Shown here: in pieces, positions 8,437-18,891 of the stretch
How positions within the stretch are numbered: the stretch's first letter is position 1
Layout: each line of letters opens with the position of its first letter
Source: Sphingomonas sp. LR60
GTDB lineage: Bacteria; Pseudomonadota; Alphaproteobacteria; Sphingomonadales; Sphingomonadaceae
Assembly (NCBI RefSeq): GCF_036855935.1
Contig: NZ_JASPFK010000001.1
Span: forward strand, 2,606,501 to 2,670,500
Length of the DNA stretch: 64,000 nt
Direction of reading: 5' to 3'
Notes under the pieces: model-generated
Seen by the model: the letters and a program-made list of their open reading frames with translations, nothing else
Databases searched by the model: none
Told to the model about the DNA's origin: nothing
Program-made: the position numbers and the translations under genes

Positions 8437-9209
8437 GAAATCCGCACGGCACCCCGATCTGGTACGAATATCACGCCATCGACGCCGATCGCGCGCAGGC
8501 GTTCTACGAACGACTGTTCGGCTGGCAGATCGCGCCCTCGGGTGACGTCGAGGGCATGGACTATCGGATCGTCAGCACCGCCGATGGCGAGGGGGTCGCC
8601 GGGCTGATGCGTCGCCCCGATCCGAGCGGCCGCGCCGGCTGGCTCTTCTACATCGGTGTCGACGACGTCGATGCCGCGATCGCCGCCGCGCAGGCGGCGG
8701 GCGGTGCATTGCTGATGCCGGCGGTCGACATGGAGGGCGTTGGGCGGATGGCCTTGCTTGCCGATGCGGAGGGACAGCCGTTCTACGTGATGCGCGGAGC
8801 GATGGATCAGCCGTCGCGCGCTTTCGCAGCGCCGCCGGAAACCAGGCCCGGACAGATGGTGTGGAACGAGCTGACCACCGCCGATCAGGACGGCGCGCTG
8901 GCCTTCTACGCCCGGCTGCTCGGCTGGAGCCAGGAACGCAGCATGTCGATGGGGCCGCTTGGCGAGTATCGCTTCGTTGACGCCGGGTCGACGTGCATCG
9001 GCGCGACGATGCCCGTGCTGCCCAAAGGCGCACCCGGCTGGCTCTTCTATGCCGAGGTCGCCGACGTCGACGCCGCTATCGAACGGCTGACGGCAATGGG
9101 CGGCACCGTGCTGCAAGGCCCCGACCCGATCCCCAGCGAGGCCTTCTCGGTCGTCGCCGCGGACCCGGACGGCGCCCGGATCGGCTTCGTCGGTCCGCGG
9201 AGGACGTGA
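8433..9209 (+). CDS. VOC-family protein with two glyoxalase-like domains
   Basis: A 258-residue protein made of two similar VOC modules: residues 1-125 (GTPIWYEYHAIDADRAQAFY through EGQPFYVM) and 137-258 (GQMVWNELTTADQDGALAFY through ADPDGARIGF). Both contain the paired phrases GWLFYIGVDDVDAAI and GWLFYAEVADVDAAI. This resembles the two-domain VOC proteins related to hydroxylase/27-kDa antigen types; no enzymatic activity can be assigned. The ATG at 8433 overlaps the preceding stop (ATGA) and its own stop overlaps the next start, so the three VOC genes form one operon. Confidence 0.85.
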   Translation: MRNPHGTPIWYEYHAIDADRAQAFYERLFGWQIAPSGDVEGMDYRIVSTADGEGVAGLMRRPDPSGRAGWLFYIGVDDVDAAIAAAQAAGGALLMPAVDMEGVGRMALLADAEGQPFYVMRGAMDQPSRAFAAPPETRPGQMVWNELTTADQDGALAFYARLLGWSQERSMSMGPLGEYRFVDAGSTCIGATMPVLPKGAPGWLFYAEVADVDAAIERLTAMGGTVLQGPDPIPSEAFSVVAADPDGARIGFVGPRRT

Positions 9210-9679
9210 TGGATAAGGTGACGACGTGGCTGTGGTGCAACGGCACCGCGGAGGAACAGGCGCGCTTCTACACCGGCCTGATCCCGGACAGCGCGATCGA
9301 TCGGCTCATGCGCGCGCCGCTCGACTATCCCGGCGGCACGGCGAACAAGGTGCTCACGGTCGAGTTCACGCTCGCCGGCCGCCAGTTCGCGATGCTCGAC
9401 GGCGGCCCCGGCCCGACCCATAGCGAGGCGATGTCGCTGTCGATCGACTGCGCCGATCAGGCGGAGGTCGATCGCTACTGGGACGCCTTTCTCGCTCAAG
9501 GCGGCGCCGAGATGCAATGCGGGTGGCTCAAGGATCGCTGGGGCGTGGCGTGGCAGATCGTCCCGCGCCGCCTGACCGAGTTGATGAACGATCCGCAACA
9601 TGCGGCGAAGGCGATGGCGGCGATGATGGAGATGGTCCGGATCGACGTCGCAGGGCTGGAACGTGCGATCGCCTCTTGA
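9209..9679 (+). CDS. VOC-family protein, PhnB/3-demethylubiquinone methyltransferase-like
   Basis: A 156-residue protein with the PhnB-like signature: an N-terminal strand-helix (VTTWLWCNGTAEEQARFYTG), a central FAMLDGGP segment and a C-terminal DRWGVAWQIVPRRLTELM. This subgroup is often misnamed 3-demethylubiquinone-9 3-methyltransferase, but has no methyltransferase motifs. The ATG at 9209 overlaps the TGA of the upstream VOC gene. Function unknown; the three adjacent VOC genes may act on related small molecules, which is inference from context. Confidence 0.85.
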   Translation: MDKVTTWLWCNGTAEEQARFYTGLIPDSAIDRLMRAPLDYPGGTANKVLTVEFTLAGRQFAMLDGGPGPTHSEAMSLSIDCADQAEVDRYWDAFLAQGGAEMQCGWLKDRWGVAWQIVPRRLTELMNDPQHAAKAMAAMMEMVRIDVAGLERAIAS

Positions 9680-9818
9680 GCGGCGAGGCATAATAGCTAA
9701 CTAGGCGGGAGACGGGCATGTTTGCGGCCAGCCTCGCGATCGTGTACCCGCCGCCCGAGTAACGGCGCCGGTGCGCCTTCTGTGCGCCGACGATCCCTGA
9801 CGAAGACGAGACGCGCGC

Positions 9819-10601
9819 ATGGCCGAGTTCACGCTCCCGAAGAACAGCAAGATCAAGGGCGGGCAGAAGCATCCGTCGCCGCAGCCCGGCGGCACGATGC
9901 GCAACTTCAAGGTCTATCGCTACGATCCCGACTCGGGTCAGAACCCGCGCTACGACACGTTCGAGGTCAACCTCGACGAGTGCGGGCCGATGGTGCTCGA
10001 CGCACTCATCAAGATCAAGTCGGAGCAGGACCCGTCGCTCACCTTCCGCCGCTCGTGCCGCGAAGGCATCTGTGGCTCGTGCTCGATGAACATCGACGGG
10101 CGCAACGGCCTGGCCTGCACCACCGCGATCGAGGACGTGAAGGGCGAGATCAAGATCACGCCGCTGCCGGCGATGGACGTCATCAAGGATCTCGTTCCCG
10201 ACTTCACCCACTTCTACGCGCAATATGCGTCGATCACGCCGTGGCTGCAGACCGTCACCCCGCCGCCCGCCGGCAAGGAACGCCTCCAGTCGCCGGAGGA
10301 GCGCGCGAAGCTCGACGGCCTCTATGAGTGCATCCTGTGCGCGTGCTGCTCGACCTCGTGCCCCAGCTATTGGTGGAACAGCGACAAGTTCCTCGGCCCG
10401 GCGATCCTGTTGCAGGCGTATCGCTGGCTCGCCGACAGCCGCGACGAGATGACCGGCGAGCGGCTCGACGCGCTCGAGGATCCGTTCCGCCTCTATCGCT
10501 GCCACACGATCATGAACTGCGCGAACACCTGCCCCAAGGGGCTGTCGCCCGCCAAGGCAATCGCGGAGATCAAGAAGATGGAAGTCGAGCGGCTGGTCTG
10601 A
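9819..10601 (+). CDS. sdhB: Succinate dehydrogenase iron-sulfur subunit
   Basis: A 260-residue SdhB. An N-terminal ferredoxin-like domain carries the 2Fe-2S cysteines (CREGICGSC, then C in LACTTA), and the C-terminal helical domain carries cysteines for the 4Fe-4S and 3Fe-4S clusters ([25 protein letters not shown]). It transfers electrons from the SdhA flavin to ubiquinone at the inner membrane. No sdhC, sdhD or sdhA lies upstream; the preceding gene encodes a VOC protein. The rest of complex II must be elsewhere. A strong intrinsic terminator follows. Confidence 0.96.
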   Translation: MAEFTLPKNSKIKGGQKHPSPQPGGTMRNFKVYRYDPDSGQNPRYDTFEVNLDECGPMVLDALIKIKSEQDPSLTFRRSCREGICGSCSMNIDGRNGLACTTAIEDVKGEIKITPLPAMDVIKDLVPDFTHFYAQYASITPWLQTVTPPPAGKERLQSPEERAKLDGLYECILCACCSTSCPSYWWNSDKFLGPAILLQAYRWLADSRDEMTGERLDALEDPFRLYRCHTIMNCANTCPKGLSPAKAIAEIKKMEVERLV

Positions 10602-10644
10602 TCGACCGGCGCTCGCCTGCATCATCGCGAGCCAAGCAACATGA

Positions 10645-10677
10645 ACCAGCGCCCCGTTCGGGCGCTGGTTTTTTTGT
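10645..10677 (+). terminator. Rho-independent terminator after sdhB
   Basis: Stem AACCAGCGCCC / GGGCGCTGGTT with loop CGTTC, followed directly by a run of T, 44 bp after the sdhB stop. Confidence 0.9.
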
Positions 10678-10891
10678 GCTCCCGTTTGCGACCAGGGTTG
10701 CCGATCGGCGCGCCGATCGCCCTCGGGGCGCCACCGCCCACGTCCGATGGGGGTATTTTCGGGATCGCTCCGGCACCCGCTGCGGCGATAGCGGCACCCG
10801 GCATTACCGGCTCGCGACTTGATCCGCCGCCCCGGCTCGCCCAAAGCAGCCGATTATTGTGCACAGCACCATCGACGCTGGAAGGAACGAC

Positions 10892-11986
10892 ATGGGCAAG
10901 GTGCTCGCCGCCTATCAAACGCTGATCGCGGCCGACGAACTGCGTCCCGACCCCGAGCAGGCCGCCGGCGCCGCCCGCCTCGACGCGCTGGCCGCCGAGC
11001 TGGAGAAGCCGCGCACCTCGGGTCTGTTCCGACGCCGCACGATCCCGGCGCGCGGCCTCTACATGTGGGGCGGCGTCGGGCGCGGCAAGTCCATGTTAAT
11101 GGACCTCTTTTTTCAGCATGTTGCGATCGAGAAGAAGCGTCGCGTCCACTTCGGCGAGTTCATGCTGGAGGTCCACGCCCGCATCGCCGCCGAGCGTCGC
11201 AAGGAACAGGGCGACCCGATACTCCCCGTCGCGGAGGCATTGGCCGACGAAGCGCGGCTGCTCGCCTTCGACGAGATGATGGTCACCAACTCGCCCGACG
11301 CGATGATCCTGTCGCGCCTGTTCACCGCGCTGATCGAAGCCGGCGTGACGGTGGTGACGACCAGCAACCGCGCACCGGCCGACCTCTACAAGAACGGCCT
11401 GAATCGCGAGCATTTTCTGGGCTTTATCGCGCTGATCGAGGAACGTCTGGATGTGATCGCGCTCAACGGGCCGGTCGATTATCGCCGTGACCGGCTCGGC
11501 ACGCAGAAGACATGGTGCGTGCCCAACGGCGAGCAGGCGACCGCCGACCTCTCCGCCGCCTTCTTCCGCCTGACCGACTATCCTCCCGAGGACCGCCAGC
11601 ATGTTCCGGCCGAGGAATTGATCGTCCAGGGCCGCACGCTGCGCGTTCCCAAGACATTGAAAGGCGTGGCAGTTTTCGCGTTCAAGAAATTGTGTGGAGA
11701 GGCGCGTGGCGCAGCCGACTATCTCGCGATCGCGCGCCGCTATCACACCGTCATCCTCGTCGGTATTCCGGTGCTCGGACCGGATAACCGGAACGAAGCC
11801 GCACGGTTCGTTCAGCTCATCGACGCGTTGTATGAACACAAGGTCAAGTTGCTGGCGTCCGCCGATGCCGAGCCCGACCAGCTCTACCCACGCGGCGACG
11901 GTGCTTTCGAGTTCCAGCGCACGGTCAGTCGGCTTGAGGAAATGCGGTCGGAAAGCTACCTTTCCGAAGGACATGGCGCCGCTTAA
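10892..11986 (+). CDS. zapE: AFG1-like ATPase / cell division protein ZapE
   Basis: A 364-residue P-loop ATPase of the AFG1/ZapE family. It has Walker A GGVGRGKS (60-67), Walker B LLAFDEMMV and the family phrase VVTTSNRAPADLYKNGLNR. In E. coli ZapE binds the Z-ring and destabilises FtsZ; the mitochondrial homologue helps turn over respiratory-chain proteins. The ATG at 10892 has GGAAGGA before it and is preferred over an in-frame ATG at 10859. It lies between sdhB and mdh, a typical alphaproteobacterial setting with respiratory genes. Confidence 0.92.
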   Translation: MGKVLAAYQTLIAADELRPDPEQAAGAARLDALAAELEKPRTSGLFRRRTIPARGLYMWGGVGRGKSMLMDLFFQHVAIEKKRRVHFGEFMLEVHARIAAERRKEQGDPILPVAEALADEARLLAFDEMMVTNSPDAMILSRLFTALIEAGVTVVTTSNRAPADLYKNGLNREHFLGFIALIEERLDVIALNGPVDYRRDRLGTQKTWCVPNGEQATADLSAAFFRLTDYPPEDRQHVPAEELIVQGRTLRVPKTLKGVAVFAFKKLCGEARGAADYLAIARRYHTVILVGIPVLGPDNRNEAARFVQLIDALYEHKVKLLASADAEPDQLYPRGDGAFEFQRTVSRLEEMRSESYLSEGHGAA

Positions 11987-12019
11987 TGATGCTGCGAACC
12001 ATTTGCAATTAAAGTTTGA

Positions 12020-13069
<1,050 letters not shown>

Positions 13070-13082
13070 GGAGCGGAACACC

Positions 13083-13112
13083 ACCCCGGCGCACGCCGGG
13101 GCCCAGTTGGAA
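13083..13112. repeat. REP-like palindrome, family C (CCCCGGCG type), left copy beside GIY-YIG gene
   Basis: CCCCGGCGCACGCCGGGG hairpin followed by CCAGTTGG. The same 30-bp unit, inverted, lies at 13426-13457. Confidence 0.85.
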
Positions 13113-13123
13113 CGTCCCCGACG

Positions 13124-13420
13124 ATGATCGGAGCGGCTTTTGTCTATATCATGGCCAGCCGCCGAAACGGGACGCTTTACCTGGGATCGACGATCGACCT
13201 GCCGCGACGCGTTTGGGAGCATCGCAACGGCGTCGTCGAGGGTTTCACCAAAACACACGACTGTCATCTGCTCGTCTGGTACGAAGCGCATGAGAGCTGG
13301 GAAGCGGCACGGCAGCGTGAGCTGCGGATGAAGGAGTGGAGGCGGAGCTGGAAGCTGCAGGAGATCGAAGGGCTCAATCCCGAATGGGACGACCTGTACG
13401 ATCGGATTGCGCTGCCATGA
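13124..13420 (+). CDS. Small GIY-YIG nuclease-domain protein
   Basis: A 98-residue single-domain protein of the GIY-YIG superfamily (UvrC-N-terminal-like, YhbQ-type). The two motif strands read FVYIMAS and LYLGST, followed by the catalytic arginine helix (DLPRRVWEHRNG), a tyrosine region (LVWYEAH) and a basic stretch (RELRMKEWRRSWK). These proteins cut or nick DNA; small stand-alone members are mostly uncharacterised. It lies inside the mdh-sucD junction, where the closely related rhizobial operon has sucC, and is enclosed by inverted REP copies. That arrangement suggests it is a passenger or possibly the mobilising enzyme of the repeat, which is unproven. Confidence 0.9.
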   Translation: MIGAAFVYIMASRRNGTLYLGSTIDLPRRVWEHRNGVVEGFTKTHDCHLLVWYEAHESWEAARQRELRMKEWRRSWKLQEIEGLNPEWDDLYDRIALP

Positions 13421-13425
13421 CCGCC

Positions 13426-13457
13426 TTCCCAACTGGACCCCGGCGTTCGCCGGGGCG
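13426..13457. repeat. REP-like palindrome, family C, right copy beside GIY-YIG gene
   Basis: Inverted relative to 13083-13112: CCCAACTGGACCCC followed by the CGGCGTTCGCCGGGG hairpin. The sucD ribosome-binding site (AAGGACGG) starts immediately after it. Confidence 0.85.
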
Positions 13458-13474
13458 GTAAGGACGGAACGCGA

Positions 13475-14365
13475 ATGAGCATCCTCGTCGACAAGAACAC
13501 CAAGGTCATCACGCAAGGGATGACCGGCAAGACCGGCACCTTCCACACCAGGGCGGCGCTGGATTACGGCACGCAGATGGTCGGCGGCGTCACGCCGGGC
13601 AAGGGCGGCACGACCCATGAGGAATTGGGCCTGCCGAACTTTGACACTGTCGCGGAGGCGGTCGCCAAGACCGGCGCGAACGCCAGCGTCATCTACGTGC
13701 CGCCGCCCTTTGCCGCGGACTCGATCCTGGAGGCAATCGACGCCGAAGTGCCGCTGATCGTCGCGATCACCGAGGGCATTCCGGTGCTCGACATGGTGCG
13801 CGTGAAGCGCGCGCTGTCGGGCAGCAAGTCGCGGCTGATCGGCCCGAACTGCCCGGGCGTGCTGACGCCGGGCGAGTGCAAGATCGGCATCATGCCGGGC
13901 AACATCTTCAAGAAGGGCTCGGTCGGCGTCGTGTCGCGCTCGGGCACGCTGACCTATGAGGCGGTGTTCCAGACCTCGAACGCCGGGCTCGGCCAGACCA
14001 CCGCGGTCGGCATCGGCGGCGATCCGGTCAACGGCACCAACTTCATCGACGTGCTGGAGCTGTTCCTCGCCGACGACGAGACGCAGTCGATCATCATGAT
14101 CGGCGAGATCGGCGGCGACGCCGAGGAGCAGGCGGCGCAGTTCCTGATCGACGAGGCCAAGCGTGGCCGCAAGAAGCCGATGGCCGGCTTCATCGCGGGC
14201 CGCACCGCGCCTCCGGGCCGTCGCATGGGCCACGCCGGTGCGATCGTGTCGGGCGGCAAGGGCGATGCGGAGAGCAAGATCGCGGCGATGGAAGCCGCCG
14301 GGATCAAGGTCGCGGCGAGCCCCTCGGAGCTCGGCTCGACCCTGCTGAGCGTGCTCAACAAGTAA
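13475..14365 (+). CDS. sucD: Succinate-CoA ligase (ADP-forming) subunit alpha
   Basis: A 296-residue CoA-binding and phosphohistidine subunit. It shows the N-terminal Rossmann region ([16 protein letters not shown]), [20 protein letters not shown], and the phosphorylated histidine in [15 protein letters not shown]. With SucC it converts succinyl-CoA to succinate with ATP formation. The partner gene sucC, normally directly upstream, is not here or anywhere in the window. The ATG at 13475 follows AAGGACGGAACGCG. The product ends at TAA, 11 bp before a REP pair. Confidence 0.96.
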   Translation: MSILVDKNTKVITQGMTGKTGTFHTRAALDYGTQMVGGVTPGKGGTTHEELGLPNFDTVAEAVAKTGANASVIYVPPPFAADSILEAIDAEVPLIVAITEGIPVLDMVRVKRALSGSKSRLIGPNCPGVLTPGECKIGIMPGNIFKKGSVGVVSRSGTLTYEAVFQTSNAGLGQTTAVGIGGDPVNGTNFIDVLELFLADDETQSIIMIGEIGGDAEEQAAQFLIDEAKRGRKKPMAGFIAGRTAPPGRRMGHAGAIVSGGKGDAESKIAAMEAAGIKVAASPSELGSTLLSVLNK

Positions 14366-14375
14366 GACGACCCGA

Positions 14376-14459
14376 CGTCATCCCGACCGAACAGGTCGGG
14401 ATCCAGAGCGGCAGGCGGGCCGCTCGCGGCTCTGGACCCCGGCCTTCGCCGGGGTGACG
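14376..14459. repeat. REP-like pair, family C, between sucD and sucA
   Basis: Outward-facing related units CGTCATCCCGACCG...GGTCGGGATCCAGAGC and GCTCTGGACCCCGG...CCGGGGTGACG form one long imperfect hairpin of 84 bp. Confidence 0.85.
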
Positions 14460-14495
14460 CACAGGAGAGAAGACGAGCGGCCGGGGAAGCGTGAC

Positions 14496-17468
14496 ATGGG
14501 CTACGAAGGCCAGGATTTCAGCGACATCGCCGGAGGCGTCAGCCCCCAGTTCATCGACGCGCTCTACGCGCGCTTCAAGGAATCGCCCGACTCGGTCGAC
14601 AACGGCTGGCGCAATTTCTTCGAAGGGCTCGAAGGCTCGATGGGCGCGCCGTCCTGGACCAACAAGCGTTGGCCGCTGACCACCACCGACGACCTCACGG
14701 CCGGGCTCGACCCGACGCAGATGGAGCCGGCCCCGAAGCCCGCGAAAGGCGGCAAGCCCGCCGCCGCGGCGCCGACCGCCGCAGCGCCGTCGCAGGACGC
14801 GATCGTCAAGGCCGCGGCCGACTCGATCCGCGCGCAGCTGCTGATCCGCACCTATCGCGTGCGCGGGCACCTCGCCGCCAACCTCGATCCGCTCGGCCTG
14901 TCGGGCCTGCGCGAGTTGCCGGCCGATTTGACCACCGAATATCACGGCTTTTCCGACAGCGACATCGATCGTCCGGTCTACCTCGGCGGGTCGCTGGGGC
15001 TGCAATGGGCGACGATCCGCGAGCTGGTCGAGACGCTGCGCGCAAATTACTGCGGCAATGTCGGCCTTGAGTACATGCACATCGCCGATGTCGAGGAGCG
15101 CAAGTTCCTCCAGGAGCGCATGGAGGGCAAGGACAAGCAGGTCGAGTTCACGCCGCAGGGCAAGAAGGCGATCCTGAACAAGGTCATCGAGGCCGAGCAG
15201 TGGGAGAAGTTCCTCGGCCGCAAGTACGTCGGCACGAAGCGCTTCGGCCTCGACGGCGGCGAAAGCATGATCCCCGCGCTGGAAAGCGTCATCAAATATG
15301 GCGGCGCGGCGGGCGTCAACGAGATCGTGTTCGGCATGGCGCACCGTGGCCGCCTCAACGTGCTCGCCAACGTGATGGGCAAGCCGACGCGTGTGATCTT
15401 CCATGAATTCGCGGGCGGCTCGGCCAACCCCGATGACATCGGCGGGTCGGGCGACGTGAAATATCACCTCGGCACCTCCACCGACCGCGAGTTCGATGGG
15501 CACAAGGTCCATATGTCGCTGGTCGCCAATCCGTCGCACCTCGAGGCCGCCGACCCGGTCGTGCTGGGCAAGATCCGCGCGATCCAGACGATCGCCAAGG
15601 ATCTCGACACGCATTCGGCCTCGCTCCCGGTGCTGATCCACGGCGACGCGGCGTTTGCCGGGCAAGGCATCGTGTGGGAATGCCTCGGCTTCTCGGGCAT
15701 CCGCGGCTACAACACCGGCGGCTGCGTCCATTTCGTCATCAACAATCAGATCGGCTTCACGACCAGCCCGCAGTTCGCGCGTTCGTCGCCCTACCCGTCG
15801 GATGTCGCCAAGGGCGTCCAGGCGCCGATCTTCCACGTCAACGGCGACGATCCCGAAGCGGTGACCTTCGCGACCAAAATGGCGATCGAATACCGTCAGA
15901 AGTTCCATCGCGACGTCGTGATCGACATGTGGTGCTATCGCCGCTTCGGTCACAACGAGGGCGACGAGCCCGGCTTCACGCAGCCGCTGATGTACAAGGC
16001 GATCCGCGAGCATCCGCCGGTCAGCGACATCTACAGCAAGCGGCTGGTCGCCGAGGGCGTGATCGATCAGGCGTGGGTCGACGACAACGTCAAGCAATAC
16101 GTTACCTTGCTCGAAGGCGAGTTCGAGGCGGGCGCGAGCTACAAGCCGAACAAGGCCGATTGGTTCGCGGGCCGCTGGTCGGGGCTGCACGCCCCTGCCG
16201 ATGCCGAGAGCGCGCGCCGCAGCGTCGAGACCGGGATCGAGCAGAAGCTGTTCGACTCGATCGGCCGCACGCTGACCACGGTTCCGGAAACGATCGCGAT
16301 CCACAAGACGCTGTCGCGCGTGCTCGATGCCAAGCGGCAGATGTTCGAGAACGGCAGCAACTTCGACTGGGCGACCGGCGAGGCGCTGGCGTTCGGCTCG
16401 TTGCTCCACGAGGGCTATGGCGTCCGCCTCTCGGGCCAGGACTCGGGCCGCGGCACCTTCTCGCAGCGCCACGCGGTGTGGGTCGACCAGACCGACGAGC
16501 ACAAGTTCGTGCCGCTCTGGACGATCCCGCACGGCAGCTTCGAGGTGCTCGACAGCCCGTTGTCCGAATATGGCGTGCTCGGGTTCGAATACGGCTATGC
16601 GCTGGCGGACCCGAAGACGCTGGTAATGTGGGAGGCGCAGTTCGGCGACTTCGTCAACGGCGCGCAGATCATGATCGATCAGTTCATCGCGTCGGGCGAG
16701 GCCAAGTGGCTGCGCGCCAACGGGTTGGTGATGCTGTTGCCGCACGGCTACGAAGGCCAGGGGCCGGAGCATAGCTCGGCGCGCCCCGAACGCTTCCTGC
16801 AGCTGTGCGCGGGCGACAATATCCAGGTCGCGAATTGCACCACCCCGGCGAACTACTTCCACCTGTTGCGCCGGCAGATGCACCGGAACTTCCGCAAGCC
16901 GTTGGTGGTGTTCACGCCCAAGTCGCTGCTGCGCCACAAGCTGGCGGTCAGCAGCGCAGCGGACTTCCTGGGCGACTCGCACTTCCGCCGCATCCTGTCC
17001 GATCCGTCGGCTCCGGCCGATACCGAGACGAAGCGGCTGGTGCTGTGCACCGGGAAGGTATCCTACGACCTGATGGAAGCGCGCGATGCCGCGGGCGACA
17101 AGAACACGCAGATCGTCCGCGTCGAGCAGCTCTATCCGTTCCCGACCGAGGCGCTTGCCGCGCGGATCGCGCGGATGACCAACCTCGAGGAGGTCATCTG
17201 GGCGCAGGAAGAGCCGCGCAACAACGGTTACTGGTTCTTCGTCGAGCCATTCATCGAAGAGGCGCTGGGCATCGCCGAGGCGCGTGTGGCGCGACCGCGC
17301 TACGCCGGGCGCACCGCGGCGGCCTCGCCCGCCACGGGTCTGATGAAGCGTCACCAGGCGGAACAGGGCGCGCTGATCGCCGACGCCTTGGGGCATAACG
17401 TGCGCGACGAAATCCGTCGCACGCGTGAGGCCGAGACGACGAAGAAGGCAGCGGCGCCGACCGCCTGA
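14496..17468 (+). CDS. sucA: 2-oxoglutarate dehydrogenase E1 component
   Basis: A 990-residue thiamine-diphosphate enzyme that decarboxylates 2-oxoglutarate and transfers succinyl to the lipoyl group of SucB. It shows the N-terminal E2-binding segment ([18 protein letters not shown]), the E1 core ([20 protein letters not shown]), the ThDP/Mg region ([19 protein letters not shown]) and the transketolase-like pyrimidine domain ([17 protein letters not shown]). The ATG at 14496 is preferred over an upstream in-frame ATG because GGGGAAG precedes it and homology starts at GYEGQDF. It lies between sucD and sucB in one operon. Confidence 0.97.
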   Translation: MGYEGQDFSDIAGGVSPQFIDALYARFKESPDSVDNGWRNFFEGLEGSMGAPSWTNKRWPLTTTDDLTAGLDPTQMEPAPKPAKGGKPAAAAPTAAAPSQDAIVKAAADSIRAQLLIRTYRVRGHLAANLDPLGLSGLRELPADLTTEYHGFSDSDIDRPVYLGGSLGLQWATIRELVETLRANYCGNVGLEYMHIADVEERKFLQERMEGKDKQVEFTPQGKKAILNKVIEAEQWEKFLGRKYVGTKRFGLDGGESMIPALESVIKYGGAAGVNEIVFGMAHRGRLNVLANVMGKPTRVIFHEFAGGSANPDDIGGSGDVKYHLGTSTDREFDGHKVHMSLVANPSHLEAADPVVLGKIRAIQTIAKDLDTHSASLPVLIHGDAAFAGQGIVWECLGFSGIRGYNTGGCVHFVINNQIGFTTSPQFARSSPYPSDVAKGVQAPIFHVNGDDPEAVTFATKMAIEYRQKFHRDVVIDMWCYRRFGHNEGDEPGFTQPLMYKAIREHPPVSDIYSKRLVAEGVIDQAWVDDNVKQYVTLLEGEFEAGASYKPNKADWFAGRWSGLHAPADAESARRSVETGIEQKLFDSIGRTLTTVPETIAIHKTLSRVLDAKRQMFENGSNFDWATGEALAFGSLLHEGYGVRLSGQDSGRGTFSQRHAVWVDQTDEHKFVPLWTIPHGSFEVLDSPLSEYGVLGFEYGYALADPKTLVMWEAQFGDFVNGAQIMIDQFIASGEAKWLRANGLVMLLPHGYEGQGPEHSSARPERFLQLCAGDNIQVANCTTPANYFHLLRRQMHRNFRKPLVVFTPKSLLRHKLAVSSAADFLGDSHFRRILSDPSAPADTETKRLVLCTGKVSYDLMEARDAAGDKNTQIVRVEQLYPFPTEALAARIARMTNLEEVIWAQEEPRNNGYWFFVEPFIEEALGIAEARVARPRYAGRTAAASPATGLMKRHQAEQGALIADALGHNVRDEIRRTREAETTKKAAAPTA

Positions 17469-17476
17469 CGAACACG

Positions 17477-17496
17477 GTCCCGGCATGCGCCGGGAT
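17477..17496. repeat. Solitary short REP-like hairpin between sucA and sucB
   Basis: GTCCCGGCATGCGCCGGGAT, a single family C unit 8 bp after the sucA stop. Confidence 0.7.
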
Positions 17497-17541
17497 CTGC
17501 TAACGACACTTACGGCCACGGCCGCGACGACGAGGTTTGAG

Positions 17542-18762
17542 ATGGCAACCGAAGTTCTGGTCCCCACGCTGGGCGAATCGATCACCGAAGCGACGGTCGG
17601 CGAATGGCTGAAGCAGCCCGGCGACGCGGTCGCCGTCGACGAGCCGATTGCGAGCCTCGAGACCGACAAGGTTTCGGTCGAGGTCCCTTCGCCAATTGCC
17701 GGCGTGATGGGGCAGCATGCGGTGAAGGTCGGCGACACGGTCGAGGTCGGCGCGATGATCGCGACGATCGAGAGCGGCGACGGTGCACCCGCCAAGAGCG
17801 CCGCACCGCAGCCGGCGGTGACGGAGAGCCCTGCCCCTGCCCCCGCCCCCGCCCCCGCCCCGGCACAGGGTGATGCGGCCGCTGCGCTGTCGCCGTCGGT
17901 GCGGCGCGCGGTGCTCGAGCACGGCGTCGATCCTTCGACGGTCAAGGGCACCGGCAAGGACGGGCGCCTGACCAAGGAAGACGTCGCCGCCGCGGCATCG
18001 ACCAAGCCGGCGACCGCCGCGCCGCAATCCGCGCCGGCTGCTGCTCCCGCGGCCTCGGGCGGGCGCAAGGAAGAGCGCGTCAAGATGACGCGCCTGCGCC
18101 AGACCATCGCCAAGCGCCTGAAGGAAGCGCAGAATACCGCCGCGATGCTGACGACGTTCAACGACGTCGACATGACCGCGGTGATCGAGGCGCGCGCCAA
18201 GTACAAGGATCTGTTCGAGAAGAAGCATGGCGTCCGGCTGGGCTTCATGGGCTTCTTCGTGAAGGCCGCGACGATGGCGCTGAAGGACATTCCGTCGGTT
18301 AACGCCTCGGTCGAGGGCGACGAGATCGTCTACCACGACTATGCCGACATCTCGGTCGCGGTCAGCGCGCCGAACGGTCTGGTCGTGCCGGTGATCCGCG
18401 ACGCACAGGACCTGTCGGTCGCGGGCATCGAGAAGACGATCGGCGACTTCGGCAAGCGCGCCAAGGACGGCACGCTGAAGATGGACGAGATGAAGGGCGG
18501 CACCTTCACGATCTCGAACGGCGGCGTGTTCGGCTCGCTGATGTCGACCCCGATCATCAACCCGCCGCAGTCGGCGGTGCTGGGCCTGCACCGGATCGAG
18601 GAGCGCCCCGTGGTGCGTGACGGTCAGGTCGTGGTACGCCCGATGATGTATCTCGCGCTCAGCTACGATCACCGCCTGATCGACGGCCGCGAGGCGGTGA
18701 CCTTCCTCGTCGCACTGAAGAACGCGATCGAGGATCCGACCCGCATCCTGATCGACCTGTAA
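17542..18762 (+). CDS. sucB: Dihydrolipoyllysine succinyltransferase (2-oxoglutarate dehydrogenase E2)
   Basis: A 406-residue E2 core. It has one N-terminal lipoyl domain with the lipoyl-lysine in [12 protein letters not shown], an Ala/Pro linker, a peripheral-subunit-binding domain ([15 protein letters not shown]...[11 protein letters not shown]), a second Ala/Pro linker and the catalytic acyltransferase domain with [12 protein letters not shown] (active-site histidine). It carries succinyl groups from SucA to CoA. The ATG at 17542 is chosen because the lipoyl domain begins [13 protein letters not shown]; upstream codons are arginine-rich noise. Confidence 0.97.
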   Translation: MATEVLVPTLGESITEATVGEWLKQPGDAVAVDEPIASLETDKVSVEVPSPIAGVMGQHAVKVGDTVEVGAMIATIESGDGAPAKSAAPQPAVTESPAPAPAPAPAPAQGDAAAALSPSVRRAVLEHGVDPSTVKGTGKDGRLTKEDVAAAASTKPATAAPQSAPAAAPAASGGRKEERVKMTRLRQTIAKRLKEAQNTAAMLTTFNDVDMTAVIEARAKYKDLFEKKHGVRLGFMGFFVKAATMALKDIPSVNASVEGDEIVYHDYADISVAVSAPNGLVVPVIRDAQDLSVAGIEKTIGDFGKRAKDGTLKMDEMKGGTFTISNGGVFGSLMSTPIINPPQSAVLGLHRIEERPVVRDGQVVVRPMMYLALSYDHRLIDGREAVTFLVALKNAIEDPTRILIDL

Positions 18763-18777
18763 GACGTCCCCAACTTA

Positions 18778-18880
18778 CCACCCCGGCGAACGCCGGGGTC
18801 CAGTTGGGAAAGCAGATATAACCGGGCGCGGCGTTTCCCATCTCCGGCCCGTAACTGGACCCCGGCGCTCGCCGGGGTGG
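18778..18880. repeat. REP-like inverted pair, family C, between sucB and lpd
   Basis: Two family C units face each other. The left is CCACCCCGGCG...GGGGTCCAGTTGGGAAA, the right TTTCCCA...ACTGGACCCCGGCG...CCGGGGTGG. They have the same sequence and orientation as the pair around the GIY-YIG gene, but with no gene between. The last bases supply the GGAGG ahead of lpd. Confidence 0.85.
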
Positions 18881-18891
18881 AGGCGATGAAA

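Larger units (their letters stand above)
13080..13458. mobile_element. Candidate REP-bounded GIY-YIG cassette (inferred insertion)
   Basis: A 379-bp segment between mdh and sucD is bounded by two inverted copies of one REP-like sequence (13083-13112 and 13426-13457) and holds only a GIY-YIG nuclease gene. A direct repeat flanks it: TAAGGAGCGGAAC at 13067-13079 and TAAGGACGGAAC at 13459-13470, identical but for one missing G. This looks like an insertion with target duplication. It is inference, because a ribosome-binding site in each repeat copy could make part of the match trivial. Confidence 0.4.

Noticed and set aside
14355..18290. A minus-strand open frame of over 1,300 codons opposite sucA and sucB
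   Set aside because: It is a shadow created by high GC third positions; sucA and sucB on the plus strand match known families over their full lengths and the antisense product is arginine/leucine-rich without any motif.
18778..18880. A second GIY-YIG-type cassette between sucB and lpd
   Set aside because: Only the inverted repeat pair is present; the 35-bp centre holds no coding capacity and no flanking direct repeat was found.
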